The notes: generated by a model from the sequence alone, not told the origin. 64,000 nt of DNA from Paenibacillus thalictri (GCF_004307995.1 NZ_SIRE01000034.1:38587-102586); one strand, 5' to 3'. Shown: positions 42,925 through 51,487, counted from the stretch's first letter. Program-made: numbers and translations.

Positions 42925-44511
42925 ATGTCCATTGGAATCGCGTTACTGTTAGCGTGTTTGGCCGGCTTTGCCTATTTTTCCCGCCGGTTTATGGGCGATC
43001 TGTTTTTGGAACGCCCGATTGTGCTGGCTCCGATTACCGGTCTCATAATGGGAGATTTTCATACCGGTCTGATTATCGGAGGGACGCTGGAGCTTATTTT
43101 TATGGGCGCCGCCGATATTGGGGGAAGCGTGCCGCCGAATTATAACATCGGCAGCATCATTGGAACCGCGCTTGCCATATCTTCGGGTCAAGGCATCGAA
43201 ACCGCGCTGCTGATCGCCGTACCGGCTGCGCTGCTCGGCGTATTTTGCGAAGTGCTGGCCAAAACGGTCAGCGTGTTTTTCGTCAATGCCGCTGAAAAAA
43301 TGGCGGGCCGAGGCGACGACAAAGGCATATCACGTATGGTGCATCTAGGCAATCTCGCGCATTTTCTCGCCGATGCCATACCGACGTTTATCGCGCTGCA
43401 GCTTGGAGCCAACGCCGTTAAACTGATTTCTAACGACATCCCCGGCTGGCTGAAAAACGGCATGACCGTCGCCGGCAATATCTTGCCCGCGCTCGGTTTT
43501 GCGCTGCTGCTTTCTTCGCTTGTTTCGCCCGGCTTGTTTCCGTACTTGTTCATCGGATTTATTATTGCCGCTTATTTGAAAGTCGGCGTGTTAGGCGTAG
43601 CGCTGCTGGCGGCAATGTTCGCGATTATTATGATGACACGCAAAAGCAGCCAGGAAAGCTACGAGGAAATGGATGAAGCGGCGGTATCGGGCGAGTCTTC
43701 GGTAGCTGCATCCGTTCTTAGCAAAAAAGACATCCGCCAGCTCTACTGGCGCTCCTTCTCGCTGCAATCGGCGTTCAGCTTCGACCGGATGCAGGCGCTT
43801 GGCTTCACGTGGGCGATTTTGCCGATGCTGCGCAAGCTGTATAAGGATAAGTCCGAACAATTCAAAGAAGCTTTACAGCGCCACATCATCTTTTTTAATA
43901 CGCACCCTTGGATTCCGGGGCCGATCTTGGCGTTGACCGCCGAATTGGAGATTAAGAAATCCCGCGGGGAAGACATCGACACCAAAGCGATTCAAGGCTT
44001 GAAATCCGGTTTGATGGGCCCGATCGCCGGCGTCGGCGACTCGATGTTCCACGGTACGCTCAGGCCGCTGATGGGCGGTATCGCCGCTTCGCTGGCGCTG
44101 CAAGGTAACCCGGTTGCTCCGCTGCTGTTTTTTGTCGTAGTTAACGCGGTTCATATGTACGTTCGCTGGGTTACGTTGAAAAAAGGCTTTGAGCTCGGCG
44201 AACGGATATTTGGCGTCATGTCGTCCGGCGGTATCCGCAAAATCATGGAAGGCGCTACGATCACCGGCTTGATGGCGTTAGGCGCATTGATCGCCACCTG
44301 GCTCAACGTGTCGACTCCGCTGAAGTACACCGTGCAGAAAGCATCGGTTTCGATTCAGTCCATGCTCGACGGCATCATGCCAAAGCTGCTGCCGCTTGCT
44401 TTGACGTTATTGGTCTTTTGGCTGATCCGCAAACATGTCAAAACGACAACCATTATGCTTGGCCTGATTGTCGTAGGTCTTGTGCTCGGCGGATTTAACA
44501 TTTTAGGTTAA
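42925..44511 (+). CDS. PTS mannose-family membrane component, IIC fused to IID
   Basis: One 528-residue frame contains both membrane subunits that are normally separate proteins. Residues 1-238 are IIC (RPIVLAPITGLIMGDFHTG, LELIFMGAADIGGSVPPN), residues about 239-265 form a polar linker (SSQESYEEMDEAAVSGESS), and about 266-528 are IID (LYWRSFSLQSAFSFDRMQALG, FFNTHPWIPGPILALTAELE, GLMGPIAGVGDSMFHGTLRP). No stop or frameshift interrupts the join. It would form the transport channel. An AGGAGG site lies before ATG. A strong GC-rich hairpin follows the gene. Confidence 0.94.
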   Translation: MSIGIALLLACLAGFAYFSRRFMGDLFLERPIVLAPITGLIMGDFHTGLIIGGTLELIFMGAADIGGSVPPNYNIGSIIGTALAISSGQGIETALLIAVPAALLGVFCEVLAKTVSVFFVNAAEKMAGRGDDKGISRMVHLGNLAHFLADAIPTFIALQLGANAVKLISNDIPGWLKNGMTVAGNILPALGFALLLSSLVSPGLFPYLFIGFIIAAYLKVGVLGVALLAAMFAIIMMTRKSSQESYEEMDEAAVSGESSVAASVLSKKDIRQLYWRSFSLQSAFSFDRMQALGFTWAILPMLRKLYKDKSEQFKEALQRHIIFFNTHPWIPGPILALTAELEIKKSRGEDIDTKAIQGLKSGLMGPIAGVGDSMFHGTLRPLMGGIAASLALQGNPVAPLLFFVVVNAVHMYVRWVTLKKGFELGERIFGVMSSGGIRKIMEGATITGLMALGALIATWLNVSTPLKYTVQKASVSIQSMLDGIMPKLLPLALTLLVFWLIRKHVKTTTIMLGLIVVGLVLGGFNILG

Positions 44512-44513
44512 GC

Positions 44514-44550
44514 GGAAGCCCCGGGGATTCCGCTGTGGCCCCGGGGTTCC
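44514..44550 (+). terminator. GC-rich intra-operon hairpin after IIC-IID
   Basis: GGAAGCCCCGGGG and CCCCGGGGTTCC form a very stable stem followed by only three consecutive T. It may partly terminate or stabilise the upstream PTS mRNA segment. Confidence 0.6.
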
Positions 44551-44571
44551 GTCTTTCGACCCAAAGCGGAT

Positions 44572-44617
44572 GCTTACGAAGCCAGTTTTTGCTGGCGCAA
44601 AAAACCTAAGGAGGATT
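44572..44617 (+). repeat. Single stem-loop unit ending in a ribosome site, related to the prkA array
   Basis: CTTACGAAGCCAG, a TTTTTGC-TGGC-GCAAAAA hairpin and CTAAGGAGG repeat the layout seen four times before prkA (CTTACGAAGC, T-rich/A-rich hairpin, TTAGGAGG). Confidence 0.7.
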
Positions 44618-44622
44618 CTGGA

Positions 44623-45747
44623 GTGGAACGTCAAATTCCTGATTGGATGAGTCCGGTTTTTGAACGGGAGGAACACCCGTTTTATGTGTGGGAAGAGTTG
44701 ATGAAAACGCCGGAATGCCTCAGTTCCGTTCTGACGGAATCGAACAGGCTGCTCGTGCGTCAGGCTGCTGAAGCCGTTGCCGGCTCCAATGCCGTACATC
44801 TGCTTGGCTGCGGTTCTTCTTATTTTGCGGGGATCGCCGGCGCTTATTTGTTTAACGGGGCAGTCGGCCTTCCGGCTTATGCTTACAATGCTTTCGAGTT
44901 CTCGGCGTATCCTCCGGCCCGGTTGAAAGGGAGCGCTGTAATCGGCATCTCCCATACCGGCGGCACGGCCGTCGTTTTGGATTCGCTGGAGCTGGCCAAA
45001 CGGCGCGGAGCGGCCGCTGTGATCGGCTTGACCGATGTCGAGCGGTCTCCGCTCACCTTGGCGGCTACGCATGTCATTGAAGGCGGCGGCGGGCGTGAAA
45101 AACCGCTGCCGAAGACGCGCAGCTTTGCGGTCTCGCTGCTGAAGATGTACCTTCTGGCGGCGGAGGTCGGACGATTGTCGGGCGATCGCTTGGAAGAGAT
45201 GCAGGCGATTCTGGAACAATCGCCGGATATGGCTAGGCAAGTGCTGGACGGCAGCGAGAGATTGACCGGGCAAATTGCGGCGGGCTTGAACCCAAGCTCA
45301 AGCGTTTATTTGTTCGGGGCGGGACCGAATACGGCGAGTGTGCTGGACGGTGCGCTGAAGCTGCAGGAAATGGCGCAGGCGAGAGCCCATGCGTTTGAGT
45401 TGGAGGAAGGCATGCATGGCCCGTGGGTAACGATGGAGCCTGACGATCTTGTTATCGTTTACGCCGTTCGAGGTCCCAGCTTTGAAAAATCCAAGAAGCT
45501 GATTTCCGCTCTCGCCCCCGTTGGCGTCAACATATGGGTGTTGACCGATGCGCCCGATTCGTTCGCGGAAAGCGGCCATCATGTCACCTCGCTGCCGGAT
45601 GTTCCGGAGCTGATCGCTCCATTATTTTCCGTGCTTCCGTTATACGAGTTTACGTATCGGCTGGCGCTCGCCCGCGGAATCCGACCGGATGCCATGCGTT
45701 TAACCGATGAGCGGTTTTTGCAAACCCGGCTGAAGCTGCCGCGCTGA
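44623..45747 (+). CDS. SIS-domain sugar-phosphate isomerase/deaminase-like protein (AgaS/FrlB/GfrE group)
   Basis: GTG start with AAGGAGG eight bases upstream. The 374-residue protein has two SIS domains (HLLGCGSSYFAGIAGAY, about 62-80; SSVYLFGAGPNTASV, about 225-240) with the GISHTGGT and ELEEGMHGP motifs that bind phosphosugar, like the isomerase half of glucosamine-6-phosphate synthase. Relatives include AgaS (galactosamine-6-P deaminase) and the fructosamine-6-P deglycases. Given NagA two genes on, deamination/isomerisation of a hexosamine-6-P is the likeliest role; a deglycase role is the main alternative. Confidence 0.88.
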   Translation: MERQIPDWMSPVFEREEHPFYVWEELMKTPECLSSVLTESNRLLVRQAAEAVAGSNAVHLLGCGSSYFAGIAGAYLFNGAVGLPAYAYNAFEFSAYPPARLKGSAVIGISHTGGTAVVLDSLELAKRRGAAAVIGLTDVERSPLTLAATHVIEGGGGREKPLPKTRSFAVSLLKMYLLAAEVGRLSGDRLEEMQAILEQSPDMARQVLDGSERLTGQIAAGLNPSSSVYLFGAGPNTASVLDGALKLQEMAQARAHAFELEEGMHGPWVTMEPDDLVIVYAVRGPSFEKSKKLISALAPVGVNIWVLTDAPDSFAESGHHVTSLPDVPELIAPLFSVLPLYEFTYRLALARGIRPDAMRLTDERFLQTRLKLPR

Positions 45748-45761
45748 ATAAGGAGGAGACC

Positions 45762-46475
45762 ATGTCCGCATCGTTATATTTTGACAAGATTGGGTCGCTT
45801 CTGGCGGAGATTAAGGCTGCCGAGCTGCCCGTGATACAGCTGCTTGGCGGCAGTATCGGGCAGTCGATCGCCTCCGGGGGCATTGTGCATCTGTTTGGCT
45901 CCGGCCACTCGCATATGGCGGCTAACGAAGTGTTTGTCCGCGCCGGGACTATCACGGCGGTTCGGGCCATATGGCCGAGGCAGGAGACGGACAAGCTGGA
46001 GCGGGTGGAGGGTCTTGGCGATGCCGTGCTCAAATTCGGCGATGTCCGGCCGGGAGAGTATTTGTTCGTCTTCTCCCATTCGGGCATCAACCCGATGCCG
46101 ATCGACGTGGCGCTTGCTGCAAAGCGGCGCGGCGCCGTGACCGTTGCGGTCGGTTCGAAAGCGCACTCTTTGTCGGTGCCGGGCAGGCATTCGAACGGGA
46201 AGCGGCTTTTTGAGGCATGCGATTATTTTATCGATACGCATGTACCGGCCGGCGATGCGCTGCTTGCCGAAGCGTCGTTTCCTTACGCCTACGGGCCGGC
46301 GTCGACCGCCGCATTTGTCACGATTATTCAGGCGGTGATGGCGGAAGCCGTTCATTGGATGCTGGAGAACGGGTTTGACCCGCCGGTGCGGGTCAGCCGC
46401 AACATGCCGGGCGGCGATGAACGCAACGACCGGTTGGGCGAGCTGTACAAACACAGAATTCCCGAGCTGGGATAA
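45762..46475 (+). CDS. SIS-domain protein (UPF0309-like sugar isomerase family)
   Basis: The 237-residue protein has one SIS domain of the phosphoheptose-isomerase/UPF0309 type (GGIVHLFGSGHSHMAANEVF, about 38-57; FVFSHSGINPMPIDVALAAK). It has a good AAGGAGG five bases before the ATG. It lies between the larger SIS gene and nagA. Its reaction is unknown; isomerisation or sensing of a phosphosugar of the pathway is an inference from context. Confidence 0.85.
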   Translation: MSASLYFDKIGSLLAEIKAAELPVIQLLGGSIGQSIASGGIVHLFGSGHSHMAANEVFVRAGTITAVRAIWPRQETDKLERVEGLGDAVLKFGDVRPGEYLFVFSHSGINPMPIDVALAAKRRGAVTVAVGSKAHSLSVPGRHSNGKRLFEACDYFIDTHVPAGDALLAEASFPYAYGPASTAAFVTIIQAVMAEAVHWMLENGFDPPVRVSRNMPGGDERNDRLGELYKHRIPELG

Positions 46476-46490
46476 TCGGAGGGATGGGAC

Positions 46491-47669
46491 ATGGCGCAAG
46501 CCGCTTTAACCGGGGGACAGGTGCTTATGCCTGACGGTACCTTTGAAACGGCCTCCGTGCTTTTTGACGGCGGTACCATTACCGGGATTTCGACAGCGGA
46601 GCTTCCCGTGGATGCGGAACGGATCGATGTATCGGGCTGCATCGTGGCCCCGGGGTTTATCGACACGCATGCGCACGGCGCGATGGGTCGCAATTTTATG
46701 GAGGGCTGCAAGGAAGCGTACAGTGTCATTTCACGCCATATGGCCGGGGGTGGAGTGACGTCGTGTTTGGCGACAACAACAAGCGCTTCGCTTGAAGATA
46801 CATTATTTGCCCTGCAGTATGCGGCTTCCATACATCGGAATGGTGAGCCCGGTATAGTCGACATATTGGGCGTCCATCTGGAAGGCCCGTATGTCAACCC
46901 GGCTTACCGGGGCGCTCACATGGAGGAATTTGTGCGGCAGCCGGAATTGTCCGAGCTGGAAGCAATCTGCGAGGCGGCGGGTACGGCTTTGCGGGTCGTT
47001 ACTTTGGCGCCGGAAGTGCCGGGAGGTATGGAGGCGGTCCGCTTTTTCGGCGGACACGGCGCCAAGGTGTCGCTTGGTCATAGCGGTGCCTCTTACGAGG
47101 AAACCAAACAAGCGCTTGCGGCCGGCGTGTGCCGGGCGACTCATTTGTTTTCCGCTATGGCGCCGATTCATCACCGCCGTCCCGGAACGATTCCCGCGTT
47201 GTTTGAGCAACCGGACGTTTTTCTGGAAATGATCGTGGACGGCGAGCATCTGCATCCGGCCATTGTCGGCATGGTCGCCCGGCAGGTGGAGGCTCATCGC
47301 CCGGTGGCGATAACCGATTCCGCCGACGTGGCGGGTTTGCCTGACGGCACGTACAAGCGCTGGAAAGGCATGGATGTCGTTGTGGCGGACGGAAGGTGCC
47401 AAACGTTGTCGGGAGGGCTTGCCGGCAGCATCGTGCGGATGGATCAGGTTGTGGACATTTTGGTCCGGCAGGCCGGATTGCCGCTGTCGCTGGCTTTGCG
47501 CATGGCATCCGAAAACCCGGCCCGCTCGATTGGGGCTTTTGACCGTAAAGGATCGCTGGAAACGGGGAAAGACGCCGATATCGTTGTTTTGAACCGGGAG
47601 CTTTCCGTGTCGTTAACGATCGGCAAAGGACATATATTGTATGACACAAGAGCAAACAGGAGGCTGTAA
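46491..47669 (+). CDS. nagA: N-acetylglucosamine-6-phosphate deacetylase
   Basis: The 392-residue amidohydrolase removes acetate from N-acetylhexosamine-6-phosphate. Metal and substrate motifs are present: DTHAHGAMG, HLEGPYVNPAYRGAH, SLGHSGASYEE, ATHLFSAMAPIHHR, DGEHLHPAIV and ITDSADVAG with the catalytic Asp. Length is normal. The operon gives it the substrate: sugar imported and phosphorylated by the mannose-type PTS encoded upstream. Whether the sugar is N-acetylglucosamine or an isomer (galactosamine, mannosamine) cannot be read; AgaA-type deacetylases look alike. Ribosome site GGAGGG precedes ATG. Confidence 0.92.
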   Translation: MAQAALTGGQVLMPDGTFETASVLFDGGTITGISTAELPVDAERIDVSGCIVAPGFIDTHAHGAMGRNFMEGCKEAYSVISRHMAGGGVTSCLATTTSASLEDTLFALQYAASIHRNGEPGIVDILGVHLEGPYVNPAYRGAHMEEFVRQPELSELEAICEAAGTALRVVTLAPEVPGGMEAVRFFGGHGAKVSLGHSGASYEETKQALAAGVCRATHLFSAMAPIHHRRPGTIPALFEQPDVFLEMIVDGEHLHPAIVGMVARQVEAHRPVAITDSADVAGLPDGTYKRWKGMDVVVADGRCQTLSGGLAGSIVRMDQVVDILVRQAGLPLSLALRMASENPARSIGAFDRKGSLETGKDADIVVLNRELSVSLTIGKGHILYDTRANRRL

Positions 47670-47672
47670 CAT

Positions 47673-47927
47673 ATGGAGCGTCAAGTGACCATTAACCACC
47701 CCGAAGGCTTACATGCAAGACCGGCTTCGGATTTTGTCGAAGCGGCGATCCCTTTTCAAAGCAAAATTGAAGTTGTGTTTCAAAATAAATCGGTAAACGC
47801 CAAATCGATGCTCAGCCTGCTGAAATTGGGGATCGAACAAGGCAACAGCGTTGTGCTGCGGGCTGAAGGCCCCGATGCGGAGCAAGCATTGGAGACGCTG
47901 GGCGGCATATTGGAGAATACACATTAA
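47673..47927 (+). CDS. HPr-family phosphocarrier protein encoded in the PTS operon
   Basis: The 84-residue protein has the HPr signature EGLHARPA with active-site His14 and the regulatory-site region KSVNAKSMLSLL, whose Ser45 corresponds to HPr Ser46 (the HPr-kinase target). It starts three bases after nagA, whose 3' end carries its AGGAGG site. It probably passes phosphate from the Enzyme I encoded next to the IIA of this operon. Sequence around Ser46 differs from standard HPr (NLKSIMGVM), suggesting a specialised paralogue. Confidence 0.93.
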   Translation: MERQVTINHPEGLHARPASDFVEAAIPFQSKIEVVFQNKSVNAKSMLSLLKLGIEQGNSVVLRAEGPDAEQALETLGGILENTH

Positions 47928-47969
47928 CAATAGAGAGGTCCGAACGATATGGACCCAAACGAGATAGAA

Positions 47970-48040
47970 GGCCACTGAAAAACTAGCGAAGTGAGCGAAA
48001 TCATGCTGGAGAAGCGCCATCGTTCGCTTTTTCAGTGGCC
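47970..48040. repeat. 71-bp palindromic element between HPr and Enzyme I genes
   Basis: GGCCACTGAAAAA (47970-47982) and TTTTTCAGTGGCC (48028-48040) are perfect 13-base arms; inside, AGCGAA and TTCGCT also pair, flanking CATGCTGGAGAAGCGCC. A related, more diverged copy is at 37458-37513. It has no room for a protein and sits inside the operon, 28 bases before the Enzyme I start. Confidence 0.88.
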
Positions 48041-48067
48041 TCACGAGATAGAGAGGAGAACATCAGG

Positions 48068-49738
48068 ATGAGTTTGTATGGGATAGGAGCATCCAAAGGA
48101 TTGGCTGTCGGACCTGCTGTTGTTATACGCGAGCTTCCCCCGATCGAACGCAGATCATTGTCTCCAGACGAACTACCGGCTGAAAAAGCCAGATTGCATC
48201 GGGCGTTGGCGCGCGCAGGCGGCGAGCTTGCGGAACTGCAGTCCCGGCTGTCACCGGAGCTGCAAGGGATTATCCGGGCCCAACTGCTTTTTATCCAAGA
48301 CCCCGAGCTGCTGGAAGCGATCGAAGCCGGCATGGAAGCCGGTAAAAACGCCGAATGGGCGGTAGCGGAAGCCACCAACGAATTTGTCGCGGCGATCTCA
48401 ATGTTAGCAAGCGATTATTTGAAAGAACGTGCCCAAGACGTCAAAGATTTTGCAAGAAGACTGCAGGCCGCTTTGCTGAATGTGCCCGCCCCGGCGATCG
48501 ATCTCAAGCAGCCTTCCATCTTGATTGCCAAAGATCTGACCCCGTCGGATACCGCTGCACTGGATGTGTCAATGGTGCTTGGTTTCGCCACGGAAACGGG
48601 AGGGCCTACCTCGCATTCTGTCATTATTGCCCGATCCGCCGGGTTTCCTGCCATTGTTGGCATTCGCGGGTTGCTGGATGCGGTCGAAGCTGGGGATACC
48701 GTCGTGCTTGACGCTTTCTCGGGAGAGCTGATCGTCAATCCGCCCGAGCCGGTGCGTGTTTCTTATGCAGCCCAAATGGAAGAACAGCGCAAACAACTGC
48801 TGGCCGCCAAAAACAATAAACACCTGCCATCGATCACAATGGACGGACGGGAAGTCGAGCTGGCCGCCAATATCGGCAGCCCTCAGGACGCGGTTTCCGC
48901 GCTGGAATGGGGCGCGGCCGGCGTCGGACTTTTCCGCACCGAATTTTTATATATGCACAAGAACAGCTTTCCTTCCGAGGAGACGCAATACGCCGCATAC
49001 AAAGAAGCGGTGGAGCGCATGGCCCCTCATCCGGTCATTTTCCGGACGCTGGATATCGGCGGAGATAAGGCGCTGCCTTACTTGGAAATGGCAGCCGAAG
49101 AAAACCCGTTTCTCGGTTATCGCGCCCTTCGGCTTTGTTTGGATCGCCCGGAGTTGTTCCGAACGCAGCTGCGCGCCATCTTAAGAGCAGGCGAACACGG
49201 CAGCATCCGGATGATGTTCCCGATGGTGGCGACCTTGGATGAACTGCGCCGTACCAAACAGATGCTGCGGGAAGCGGCCTTCGAATTGGGGATCGCCCGG
49301 CTGCCGGAAATCGGGATTATGGTGGAAATCCCTTCGGCGGCCGTCTTGGCTCGTATGTTCGCGGAAGAGGTTGATTTCTTCAGCATCGGCAGCAACGACC
49401 TCATTCAATATACGATGGCCGCCGACAGGGGCAATAAGTCCGTCAGTTATTTGTATCAGCATCTGGAACCGGCTGTGCTCCATTTGATTGCGGGTGTGAT
49501 CGAAGCGGCACATTCGGCCGGCAAATGGGCGGGCATGTGCGGAGAAATGGCCGGCGATCCGCAGGCTATCCCGATCCTGCTGGGCCTTGGGCTTGATGAA
49601 TTCAGCATGAATGCGCCGTCTTTGCCGGTAGCTCGGGAATTAGTCCGCTCCCTCTCTTACGCCGAATGCCGGGAGCTTGCGGAACGCGCGCTGAAATGCC
49701 GCACCGTAGAGGAAGTTAGTTCATTAACATATCGTTAG
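48068..49738 (+). CDS. PEP-protein phosphotransferase (Enzyme I) encoded in the PTS operon
   Basis: The start at 48068 has GAGAGGAG nearby and yields the canonical N-terminus MSLYGIGASKGLAVGPA. The 556-residue protein has an N-terminal HPr-binding/phosphohistidine domain with His183 in GGPTSHSVIIARS, and a C-terminal PEP-binding TIM barrel (GVGLFRTEFLYM, FRTLDIGGDKALPY, FSIGSNDLIQYTMAADRGN, MCGEMAGDP with the active Cys). Length is close to usual (570-575). As the last gene, it completes a PEP-EI-HPr-IIA-IIB-IICD chain. A terminator follows. Confidence 0.95.
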   Translation: MSLYGIGASKGLAVGPAVVIRELPPIERRSLSPDELPAEKARLHRALARAGGELAELQSRLSPELQGIIRAQLLFIQDPELLEAIEAGMEAGKNAEWAVAEATNEFVAAISMLASDYLKERAQDVKDFARRLQAALLNVPAPAIDLKQPSILIAKDLTPSDTAALDVSMVLGFATETGGPTSHSVIIARSAGFPAIVGIRGLLDAVEAGDTVVLDAFSGELIVNPPEPVRVSYAAQMEEQRKQLLAAKNNKHLPSITMDGREVELAANIGSPQDAVSALEWGAAGVGLFRTEFLYMHKNSFPSEETQYAAYKEAVERMAPHPVIFRTLDIGGDKALPYLEMAAEENPFLGYRALRLCLDRPELFRTQLRAILRAGEHGSIRMMFPMVATLDELRRTKQMLREAAFELGIARLPEIGIMVEIPSAAVLARMFAEEVDFFSIGSNDLIQYTMAADRGNKSVSYLYQHLEPAVLHLIAGVIEAAHSAGKWAGMCGEMAGDPQAIPILLGLGLDEFSMNAPSLPVARELVRSLSYAECRELAERALKCRTVEEVSSLTYR

Positions 49739-49751
49739 TGCGGCCTGCATA

Positions 49752-49788
49752 AGGGGCTCGTCTCGGCTTAGAGATGAAGCTCCTTTTT
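49752..49788 (+). terminator. Terminator of the PTS operon
   Basis: AGGGGCTCGTCTC pairs imperfectly with GAGATGAAGCTCC and is followed by TTTTT. Confidence 0.7.
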
Positions 49789-49921
49789 GCCTATCCAAAT
49801 ATATGTTATATTTTGGTTATCAGCGGCAAAATGACCTTGCGGGGAGCTGCAGCCAGACCTTTATGAATGCGGCGAAGCGGAAGAACAGCGTGTTTATCCT
49901 GCTTTTTACATGGAGGTATGC

Positions 49922-51487
49922 ATGAACAAACGGATCGTGCAATCAAGCGAACAGACCAAGCTAAACGTCGCAAAATTGGCCGAGTTGTTTCCTCATATCA
50001 TCACAGAAGTCAGAGCCGAAGACGGTGCTTTCCGGCAGGTGGTCGATCTCGAGCTGTTGAAGCGGGAGTTTTCCGGGTACATAGCGGAGCGGGAGGGCGG
50101 AATGGAACGTTTCCAGCTCTCTTGGCCGGGTAAAAAACAAGCGATGCTAGCGGCGAATCAACTGCCTGCCGGGCACACTTTAGTCCCTGTGGAAGCGGAG
50201 AGCGTAAGCTGGGACACTACGGGCAACTTGTACATCGAAGGAGATAATTTACTTGCGCTCCAGTTGCTGCAGGCGTCGTATGCCGACAAGGTGAAATGCA
50301 TCTATATCGATCCGCCGTACAATACGGGGAAAGATTTTATATACAAGGACGATTACAAGCAGTCTTCGGAACAATATTTAAAGATGTCCGGTCAAATCGA
50401 CGGTAAAGGCAAACGGCTGCTTCACGATACGGAATCAAGCGGCCGCTTCCACAGCGATTGGTTGACGGAGATGTATCCGAGACTGCAGCTGGCGAGACCA
50501 TTACTGCGCGGGGACGGCGTCATTTTTATCAGCATCGACGATCGCGAACAAGCCCATTTACGGCTCATCTGCGATGAAATATTTGGTTCGGGGAACTTTG
50601 TCGCCAATTTGGTTTGGGCCAATAAAGAAGGAGGCGGCGGCTCTGACAGCAAGTTTTTCAGGGTCAAGCATGAATATATTTTATGTTACGCCAAATCCAT
50701 CGATCAGCTCACGGTGAAAGGTGTCGGCATTTCCAACGAAGGCCGGTATACCATGCAGGATGAATATGTCGGCCGGCGCGGCAAATATTACTTGCAGAAG
50801 CTGAATCAGGCCAGCATCCAATATTCCAAGTCGCTGGATTATGCGATTCAGGCTCCGGACGAATCGGAGATATGGCCTTCCAGAGGCAATAAGCTGGCTT
50901 GCTGGAGGTGGTCGGAGTCCAAGCTGGCCTGGGGTATGGCAAACGGGTTTATCGTGATCAAGCAGGATCATTACGGCGATTGGCAGGTATACAGCAAGCA
51001 ATATATGCACGTGGACAATAAAGATCAACCGATCGTACGCACGAACCGCCCTTTGGGTTTGATCGAGGAATATTCGAGCACTCAGGCGTGCAAAAAATTG
51101 GAGCAGCTGTTCGGAGAAAAAGTTTTTGATTATTCGAAGCCGCTTGAGCTGATCTTGTTCCTGCTTGGTCTGACAATGGAAGCCGACGATATAGTGCTCG
51201 ATTATTACTCCGGTTCGGCGACGACCGCCCATGCCGTTATGCAGCTCAATGCGGAGGATGGAGCCCGGCGCAGATACATTATGGTGCAATTGCCGGAGGA
51301 AACGGCCGAAGGCTCGGAGGCCAGCCGGGCGGGTTACGCTAATATATGCGAGATCGGCAAAGAGCGTATTCGGCGGGCGGCCGCCAAGGTGCAGGAGGAA
51401 ACCGGCGCCGAGATCGATGACGGGTTTCGTGTGTATCGGGTGGAATTTGAAAGCGGCGAGAAAGTTTCAGCATCGGTAACTACTTAA
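49922..51487 (+). CDS. Type III-like DNA adenine methyltransferase (Mod), orphan
   Basis: The start at 49922 has GGAGG seven bases upstream. The 521-residue protein has the catalytic DPPYNTG (130-136, motif IV) before the SAM-binding DYYSGSATTAHAV (about 427-439, motif I), the beta-class order of type III Mod subunits. GDGVIFISIDD and FGSGNFVANLVW are also typical. No Res (helicase/nuclease) gene follows; a terminator lies 60 bases on. It is shorter than typical type III Mod (about 600-700), with the tail after GFRVYRVEFESG missing. It may be a solitary regulatory methyltransferase or the remnant of a lost restriction system. Confidence 0.9.
   Translation: MNKRIVQSSEQTKLNVAKLAELFPHIITEVRAEDGAFRQVVDLELLKREFSGYIAEREGGMERFQLSWPGKKQAMLAANQLPAGHTLVPVEAESVSWDTTGNLYIEGDNLLALQLLQASYADKVKCIYIDPPYNTGKDFIYKDDYKQSSEQYLKMSGQIDGKGKRLLHDTESSGRFHSDWLTEMYPRLQLARPLLRGDGVIFISIDDREQAHLRLICDEIFGSGNFVANLVWANKEGGGGSDSKFFRVKHEYILCYAKSIDQLTVKGVGISNEGRYTMQDEYVGRRGKYYLQKLNQASIQYSKSLDYAIQAPDESEIWPSRGNKLACWRWSESKLAWGMANGFIVIKQDHYGDWQVYSKQYMHVDNKDQPIVRTNRPLGLIEEYSSTQACKKLEQLFGEKVFDYSKPLELILFLLGLTMEADDIVLDYYSGSATTAHAVMQLNAEDGARRRYIMVQLPEETAEGSEASRAGYANICEIGKERIRRAAAKVQEETGAEIDDGFRVYRVEFESGEKVSASVTT

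Noticed and set aside
42795..43145. A frame overlapping the IIA end and IIC-IID start
   Set aside because: It is an alternative frame across two well-supported genes, with no ribosome site and basic/aromatic shadow composition.
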